From Dehalococcoidia bacterium UBA1141 (GTDB lineage: Bacteria; Chloroflexota; Dehalococcoidia; Lucifugimonadales; UBA3495), in NCBI GenBank assembly GCA_002311385.1, contig DCAE01000005.1, forward strand, positions 50,703 through 78,779: a stretch of 28,077 bases of DNA. The letters are read 5' to 3'. Below the pieces are notes generated by a model. That model saw only the letters and a list, made by a program, of their open reading frames with translations, was not told the origin of the DNA and ran no database searches. The translations under genes were made by a program, and so were the position numbers. This document shows, piece after piece, positions 23,854-28,077 of the stretch (positions are counted from its first letter, which is position 1; each line of letters begins with the position of its first letter).

Positions 23854-24708
23854 ATGGGCACCCTCTTCATCATAGGCACTCCCATAGGCAACCTGGAGGA
23901 TCTGTCCCCAAGGGCAGCCCGTATCCTGGGTCATGTGGGACTGGTAGCGGCCGAGGACACCAGAATCACCCGCAGGCTGCTGAATCATTTGGGAGTTCAT
24001 GTGCCCTCTGTCAGCTTTCATCAACACAACTGGCGTGCCAGGTTGCCCCAAGTGTTGAGAGCCTTGGAGGACGGGGATGTGGCTTTGGTGAGTGATGCCG
24101 GGATGCCGGTAATCAGCGACCCTGGTAGTGAGCTTGTGACCAATGCCGCTTTGGCTGGATTCTCCGTGAAAGTCGTGCCGGGCCCCTCGGCCCTGACAGC
24201 AGCGATGTCGGTGTCCGGTTTCTCCGGCGACGCCTTCACTTTTCTGGGATTCTTGCCCGCCAGACGCAAAGACCGGCGCGAGCAGCTAAAATCGGCGAGC
24301 CAATACCCCATGACATTGGTCCTTTTCGAGGCACCCCATCGCCTAAAAGCATTATTGGGAGATGTTCTGCATGAATTGGGCGACCGACAGGTTGCTTTGT
24401 GCCGGGAATTAACCAAGATCTACGAAGAGGTGTACCGAGGGAGCGTGTCCCAGGCATTGGAGCATTCCCAAGCGCCTAGAGGCGAGTACGTCGTGGTGAT
24501 ACAAGGAGCGACGGAGCCGGAGGACAGCGACGGGGCCTCTCAGGAAGCGTCAAACAAAGTTCTGAAGCAAGCGGCGGCCCGTCTGACTGAGTTGCGAGTC
24601 AACCGTACAAGAGCAAAGGATGCCGTCGCTCAGGTCTCCCAGGATTTGGGTTTGCCCAAGAACGTTGTCTACAAGATGTGGGTGGATTTGGGCCGCTCCA
24701 AAGCCTAG
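23854..24708 (+). CDS. rsmI: 16S rRNA (cytidine-2'-O)-methyltransferase RsmI
   Basis: The 284-residue protein from ATG 23854 opens directly with the family start MGTLFIIGTPIGNLEDLS. The upstream open frame overlaps the Vsr tail and is not family-like. Motifs: GTPIGN (8-13), AAEDTR (32-37), SDAGMPVISDPG, VPGPSA and FEAPHR, as in RsmI, which methylates C1402 of 16S rRNA with S-adenosylmethionine. A C-terminal helical domain (about 225-284, VNRTRAKDAVAQVSQDLGL) is also typical. It is preceded by the broken Vsr gene and followed by about 200 bases of leader for the MFS gene. Confidence 0.96.
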   Translation: MGTLFIIGTPIGNLEDLSPRAARILGHVGLVAAEDTRITRRLLNHLGVHVPSVSFHQHNWRARLPQVLRALEDGDVALVSDAGMPVISDPGSELVTNAALAGFSVKVVPGPSALTAAMSVSGFSGDAFTFLGFLPARRKDRREQLKSASQYPMTLVLFEAPHRLKALLGDVLHELGDRQVALCRELTKIYEEVYRGSVSQALEHSQAPRGEYVVVIQGATEPEDSDGASQEASNKVLKQAAARLTELRVNRTRAKDAVAQVSQDLGLPKNVVYKMWVDLGRSKA

Positions 24709-24794
24709 ACCCCCTTCCGAAACCCTCTCCCGCTGCCCTGAGACTCTCTGTCATTCAATCTCAATTGCATATTGAATTGTAATAATGATTCTCA

Positions 24795-24820
24795 TACAGC
24801 ATGCTGTAGATTGATATACT
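24795..24820 (+). promoter_or_regulatory. Promoter with embedded palindrome upstream of the MFS gene
   Basis: TG-A-TATACT (24812-24820) is an extended -10 element. The perfect 14-bp palindrome TACAGCATGCTGTA (24795-24808) lies exactly where a -35/-10 spacer would be, so a bound dimer would block RNA polymerase. Just upstream, AATAATGATTCTCAT resembles half of an iron-regulator (Fur) box but matches only partly. The transcript would have a leader of about 90 bases. Confidence 0.45.
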
Positions 24821-24917
24821 CTCTCTGGATCCAGGCCGATTCTCCCAGTTCTTCCCCCAATTAGCTGCACTGACCGGCTTTATTCGCCGGATATTCCTAA
24901 AGGATCTGCACTAAGTT

Positions 24918-26291
24918 TTGCCCGAATCGGAAATCAATCAGCCCGAATACAATCAAGATAAAGAGAACGTGGGGGTAACAGCCTCGCAACCGGCACAGGG
25001 GATCTATTACGGTTGGTGGCTGGTAGTCATCAGCGGTTTCGTTATGGTCATTTCCACCGTGCCTCTCTTTCACGCCATGAGCGTGTGGGCAGTGGCGCTG
25101 GAGAGGCAATTCGGTTGGACCCGGGCGCAATTGGGCTTCGCTCTCACCTTCACCAGAATCGAGGGCGGCCTGATGGGGCCCGTCGAAGGATATTTGACCG
25201 ACCGGGTGGGTACTCGGCGTATGGTGTTCATCGGCCTGACCATCCTGGGATTGGGCTTCTTGTTCTTCGGCCAAGTCCAAAACCTTTGGATGTTTTACAT
25301 GGCCTACGTGCTGATGGCCATAGGTCAAGGATTAGGCAGTTGGATACCAATCATGACCATGTTGAACCACTGGTTCTCCCGGCGGCGGTCCACCGCCATC
25401 GCTTGGGCCAACGTAGGGAGCCGTGGCGGAGCCTTGTTGCTGGTGCCTGCGATTGCTTGGAGCATAGACCCAGATCACGACCGGTTTGGGTGGCAAGTCA
25501 CAGCTTCCGCCATCGGTGTGTTCGTCCTGGTCGTGGCTTTTCCCGTCTCTCGATTGATTCGCAACAAACCCCAGGAATACGGCCTTTTTCCGGACAACGA
25601 ACCCCCGGACAACCAGCCAGCTGGCACTCAAGCGCGGCCTGGAGCCGGACCTAGCCGAGGAGTAGCTAGTACGGACCTAACTCCACGTCAAGCGCTAAGG
25701 ACCCGCGCATTTTGGTGTATCGCCTTCGGTCACGGTTTCACCTCTATGGTGATTCTGGCCATCATGGCTCATCTGGGACTGATGATGGAAGACAAGGGGT
25801 TCACGCTACAGGACACTGCGTGGGTTGTGATTGTTTATCTATCCATGGCCATGTTGTTCCAACTGCTGGGAGGTTATCTGGGTGACCGGATTCCCAAAAG
25901 ATTCGCCCTCTTTGGCTTCACTTCAATACAGGCTGGGGCGGTGGTGTTGTTAGCCTCGGCTTCCAGCCTTAGCGCTTTCTATCTATTCGCTTTCATATTT
26001 GGCATTGGATTTGGAGGCCGCAACCCATTGACGGTGGCCATACGCGGTGATTATTTTGGCCGGGCGTCCTTCGGCAAGATACTTGGCCTTTCTACAGTGC
26101 CGATGAACCTCTTGCTGCTGGTTGCTGCGCCTCTCGCGGGGTATATGCGAGACGTGCAAGGTTCCTACACCCAGGCATTCTACCTCTTGGCGGCGCTAAA
26201 TATGGTGGGGGCGGTGTTGTTCCTGATGGCCAAGCGGCCTGTGCTTCGTCCGGAGGGGCCCATGACTGTGGCGTCCGGGGCGAGCGATTAG
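24918..26291 (+). CDS. Major facilitator superfamily transporter (OFA/monocarboxylate-type)
   Basis: This 457-residue protein has about twelve hydrophobic segments in two groups of six, separated by a hydrophilic loop (about 215-250, rich in Pro, Asn and Gly). The opening GWWLVVISGFVMVIS, the TM2-TM3 loop DRVGTRR and the C-half loop GDRIPKR fit MFS antiporters of the oxalate/formate or monocarboxylate type. The substrate is probably an organic anion, but this is inference. The start is a TTG at 24918; the ribosome-binding site is weak (AGGA about 15 bases before), and a later start is possible because the first 25 residues are hydrophilic. Confidence 0.85.
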   Translation: MPESEINQPEYNQDKENVGVTASQPAQGIYYGWWLVVISGFVMVISTVPLFHAMSVWAVALERQFGWTRAQLGFALTFTRIEGGLMGPVEGYLTDRVGTRRMVFIGLTILGLGFLFFGQVQNLWMFYMAYVLMAIGQGLGSWIPIMTMLNHWFSRRRSTAIAWANVGSRGGALLLVPAIAWSIDPDHDRFGWQVTASAIGVFVLVVAFPVSRLIRNKPQEYGLFPDNEPPDNQPAGTQARPGAGPSRGVASTDLTPRQALRTRAFWCIAFGHGFTSMVILAIMAHLGLMMEDKGFTLQDTAWVVIVYLSMAMLFQLLGGYLGDRIPKRFALFGFTSIQAGAVVLLASASSLSAFYLFAFIFGIGFGGRNPLTVAIRGDYFGRASFGKILGLSTVPMNLLLLVAAPLAGYMRDVQGSYTQAFYLLAALNMVGAVLFLMAKRPVLRPEGPMTVASGASD

Positions 26292-26336
26292 CCACTACCC
26301 AACTCCAGCGGGAAGGAGCCCACGCATAAAATACAG

Positions 26337-26378
26337 AAAAAACCCCGGTTCATGAATAGTCAGAATCGGGGGTTTTTT
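26337..26378. terminator. Bidirectional intrinsic terminator between the MFS and cyclophilin genes
   Basis: AAAAAACCCCGGTT (26337-26350) pairs with AATC-G-GGGG-TTTTTT (26364-26378). A-tract and T-run flank the GC stem, so it works in both directions, serving the MFS gene (+) and the cyclophilin gene (-). Confidence 0.9.
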
Positions 26379-26416
26379 GCTGTTAAGACCTGTGATATTT
26401 GAACTGTGTTAAAGGT

Positions 26417-26941
26417 CTAGGATTCGGCAATCTCCACACTATTTATCGCCAAAGGCTCGGCGGGTTTGGAGTTCTCACCGCCTCCCCCGGAACCAACTGG
26501 GGAATTGGCCAGCGTGTCCAGAACGTCCAGACCATCGGTGAGCATGCCGAAGATGGTGTAGTTGGGTGGCAGACCCACATCGCCACCGTGGACGATGAAG
26601 AATTGGCTGCCGTTGGTATTCGGCCCGGAATTGGCCATAGCCAGTGTTCCCTTGGTGTATTTGCGGGTTACCTTCTCGTCGTTGAAGCGGTAGCCCGGAC
26701 CGCCGGTTCCGTCGCCTTTGGGACAGCCTCCCTGCACCATAAAATCCTTAATCACACGGTGAAATCCACCGTTGGTGTAGAAGCCGTCCCTGGCCAGGAA
26801 GACGAAGTTATTCACCGTGACCGGGACCTCCGACGTAAACAACTCGGCGGTCATTGTCCCTTTACTGGTTTCTATGGTTGCTGTATAGGTCTTGGACTCG
26901 TCGATTGCCATCTCCGGGGGAGAGGAGTATTGGTTCGGCAT
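26417..26941 (-). CDS. Cyclophilin-type peptidyl-prolyl cis-trans isomerase
   Basis: The 174-residue single-domain cyclophilin is without a signal peptide and so cytoplasmic. It catalyses proline isomerisation during folding. Active-site segments are FHRVIKDFMVQGG (60-72, with Arg62) and NSGPNTNGSQFFI (104-116), in the standard order. A Gly-rich turn (SGGGGENS) near residue 152 is slightly long. GGAGGAACA directly before the ATG supports the start. A short ORF lies 42 bases upstream on the same strand. Confidence 0.95.
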   Translation of the reverse strand: MPNQYSSPPEMAIDESKTYTATIETSKGTMTAELFTSEVPVTVNNFVFLARDGFYTNGGFHRVIKDFMVQGGCPKGDGTGGPGYRFNDEKVTRKYTKGTLAMANSGPNTNGSQFFIVHGGDVGLPPNYTIFGMLTDGLDVLDTLANSPVGSGGGGENSKPAEPLAINSVEIAES

Positions 26942-26983
26942 TGTTCCTCCGTGAATATTTTCGCTAGCTAAATGGTTCTTGGC

Positions 26984-27112
26984 TTAGCCCTTGCAGTGGG
27001 CTTTGGTCTCGGCCCATGCTACTAACTTGGGCAATGCTGCGTCAATATCCCTTTGGTCGACCTTCTGTTCAACCTTGCGAGCGATATCTTCGGCACCACA
27101 CCGTATCAGCAT
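26984..27112 (-). CDS. Small hypothetical ORF (42 residues) upstream of the cyclophilin gene
   Basis: ATG 27110-27112 opens a short frame encoding MLIRCGAEDIARKVEQKVDQ..., ending ETKAHCKG. The peptide is helical and charged, with two Cys, and its composition looks protein-like. The frame stays open upstream to a TAA near 27190 but without another ATG. Only a weak ribosome-binding site (AGG nine bases upstream) is seen. It could be the first cistron of the cyclophilin transcript. I do not recognise it. Confidence 0.35.
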   Translation of the reverse strand: MLIRCGAEDIARKVEQKVDQRDIDAALPKLVAWAETKAHCKG

Positions 27113-27490
27113 AATTGACAGCCTGATTATTAGACGATTTGAATTATAACCCCGGAGTGGTGGCTCCTCAATTGCACCAGGATGCCCTTACGCATTGCGA
27201 GAGCCGTATTGTTTGGCCTAAAGAGAGGCTAATAGGGCCATGTCTCTTAACATTCGGGGAGACTATAATAATAATTAGGAAGGGGAGCGAGTAAATAACT
27301 TTGTTTCACACCTTTCGTTACTCTGCGTGTAGCTGGCGTATCCAACCAACGAATCTCCAGTCGGCGTCAAGAATCTCAATCATTGCTGGTGGTCCCCAGT
27401 AACCAGCGCCAGTCAATCCGGAAGCCGTCATCTCCGTTATGCCATCTTTTCGTCTTGCCAGGTTGCAGTCTTTCCAGGAGGATCCAAGCA
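27113..27490. other. Divergent gap before the Leu/Val dehydrogenase gene
   Basis: No firm gene is seen in this 378-base stretch. On the minus strand, 27318-27431 is a 37-codon ORF from ATG to TAA (MTASGLTGAGYWGPPAMIEI..., ending WIRQLHAE) whose frame is also open upstream into the dehydrogenase start; its amino-acid sequence looks protein-like but the size is marginal. A small hairpin, GCTGGT/ACCAGC, is at 27385-27407. The ribosome-binding site of the next gene, AGGAGG, is at 27476-27481. Confidence 0.4.
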
Positions 27491-28077
27491 GTGGAGATAT
27501 TTGAACATTTCAAGGACTACGGCCACGAGCAATTGGTATTCGCGTCCGATCCTGGAACCGGCTTAAAAGCCATAATAGCCATTCACGATACCACCCTTGG
27601 CCCAGCGGCCGGCGGGACCCGAATGTGGCCCTACGAATCCGAAGCCGATGCCATCCGTGACGCCCTGCGACTTTCCCGAGCTATGAGCTACAAATCGGCG
27701 GTGGCCGACCTGCCCTTAGGCGGTGGCAAAGGCGTGATTATCGGGGACTCCCGAACCCTCAAGAATGAAGCTTTGATGCGGTCTTACGGAGCATTTGTGG
27801 ATACCTTGGGCGGTCGGTTCCTGACCACCACCGATGTAGGAACCACCACCAGGGACCTGGAATACATCCGGCTAGAGACCAAGTATGTTCTGGGCTTGCC
27901 CTTGACCGCAGGAGGCAGTGGCGACACCTCGGTCATGACCGGCTTAGGTTTGTACATGGGCATGAAGGCCTGCGCCAAGGAGGTTTGGGGTTCTGATTCG
28001 CTGATGGCTAAAAAAATCGTGGTGCAGGGCTTTGGCAAGGTGGCCTTCAATATGGCCCACCATTTGTTGAAGGAGAA
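27491..28077 (+). CDS. Leucine/valine/phenylalanine dehydrogenase, 3' end outside the window
   Basis: Translation starts at GTG 27491, nine bases after AGGAGG. The sequence aligns with leucine dehydrogenase from its first residue (VEIFEHFKDYGHEQLVF). GPAAGGTRMW (37-46), Lys68 in MSYKSA and catalytic Lys80 in PLGGGKGV match the residue numbers of leucine dehydrogenase exactly; TTTDVGT and a nucleotide motif (VVQGFGKVAF) follow. It would interconvert branched-chain amino acids and 2-oxo acids with NAD+. 195 codons are visible of an expected 350-370. Phe or Val preference cannot be decided from this portion. Confidence 0.93.
   Translation, partial: MEIFEHFKDYGHEQLVFASDPGTGLKAIIAIHDTTLGPAAGGTRMWPYESEADAIRDALRLSRAMSYKSAVADLPLGGGKGVIIGDSRTLKNEALMRSYGAFVDTLGGRFLTTTDVGTTTRDLEYIRLETKYVLGLPLTAGGSGDTSVMTGLGLYMGMKACAKEVWGSDSLMAKKIVVQGFGKVAFNMAHHLLKE

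Noticed and set aside
24897..25328. 143-codon minus-strand ORF under the MFS gene
   Set aside because: It is antisense to the first four membrane helices of the transporter; composition is His/Gln-rich and unlike a domain.
26399..26971. 190-codon plus-strand ORF across the cyclophilin gene
   Set aside because: It is the reverse complement of a clear cyclophilin with all active-site motifs and a good ribosome-binding site; the plus-strand translation shows no family features.

Overview
The window reads as a stretch of bacterial chromosome, most likely from a Chloroflexota (Dehalococcoidia or SAR202-like) genome. That assignment is inference. It rests on two tandem, signal-less genes resembling reductive dehalogenases, a thiolase/DUF35 acyl-CoA pair, a TPP-dependent acyl lyase-like enzyme, divergent versions of common housekeeping enzymes (prs, argF, gpsA), and short palindromic repeats of kinds I associate with environmental genomes. 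No rRNA, tRNA, CRISPR array, integrase or transposase was seen. Gene density is high.

Layout. Bases 1-1501 (+): the end of a thiolase-like gene lacking the nucleophilic Cys, a tiny ORF that repeats the start of the next gene, and a DUF35 Zn-ribbon/OB-fold partner. Bases 1586-3233 (-): an orphan OmpR-type response regulator and an atypical SDR. Bases 3449-4519 (+): an inositol-monophosphatase family enzyme with a hydrophilic insert. Bases 4695-7274 (-): an amidohydrolase, ribose-phosphate pyrophosphokinase, and an N-terminal crotonase remnant overlapping prs by one base; two palindromic intergenic repeats lie here. Bases 7530-11200 (+): threonine synthase, IspH, a YbhN-type membrane protein and a DUF488 protein, closely packed. 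Bases 11298-15452 (-): argF-der-plsY-gpsA, a tightly packed cluster. Bases 15716-17642 (+): an FlK-like hotdog thioesterase and a pentapeptide-repeat/TIR fusion. Bases 17776-22655 (-): two RdhA-like iron-sulfur proteins, each behind its own matching promoter, and a TPP enzyme. Bases 23052-24708 (+): two adjacent genes each broken by a -1 frame change (an unknown small protein and a Vsr-like endonuclease), then rsmI. Bases 24918-28077: an MFS transporter (+), a cyclophilin and a small ORF (-), and the start of a Leu/Val/Phe dehydrogenase (+).

How they fit together. The housekeeping blocks cover isoprenoids (ispH), phospholipid precursors (gpsA, plsY), ribosome assembly and modification (der, rsmI), nucleotide precursors (prs) and amino acids (thrC, argF, leucine dehydrogenase). 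The accessory material is more unusual: the RdhA-like pair with the TPP enzyme, the thiolase/DUF35 pair (possibly an acyl-CoA aldolase), the FlK-like thioesterase and an OFA-like MFS carrier suggest breakdown of unusual, possibly halogenated, organic acids. The TIR fusion and the broken Vsr gene are the only defence or DNA-repair-type accessory genes.

The best candidates for something undescribed are the tandem RdhA-like paralogs with matched promoters, the pentapeptide-TIR protein with an eroded NADase site, and the Vsr gene interrupted exactly at an A_AAA_AAA slippery heptamer.
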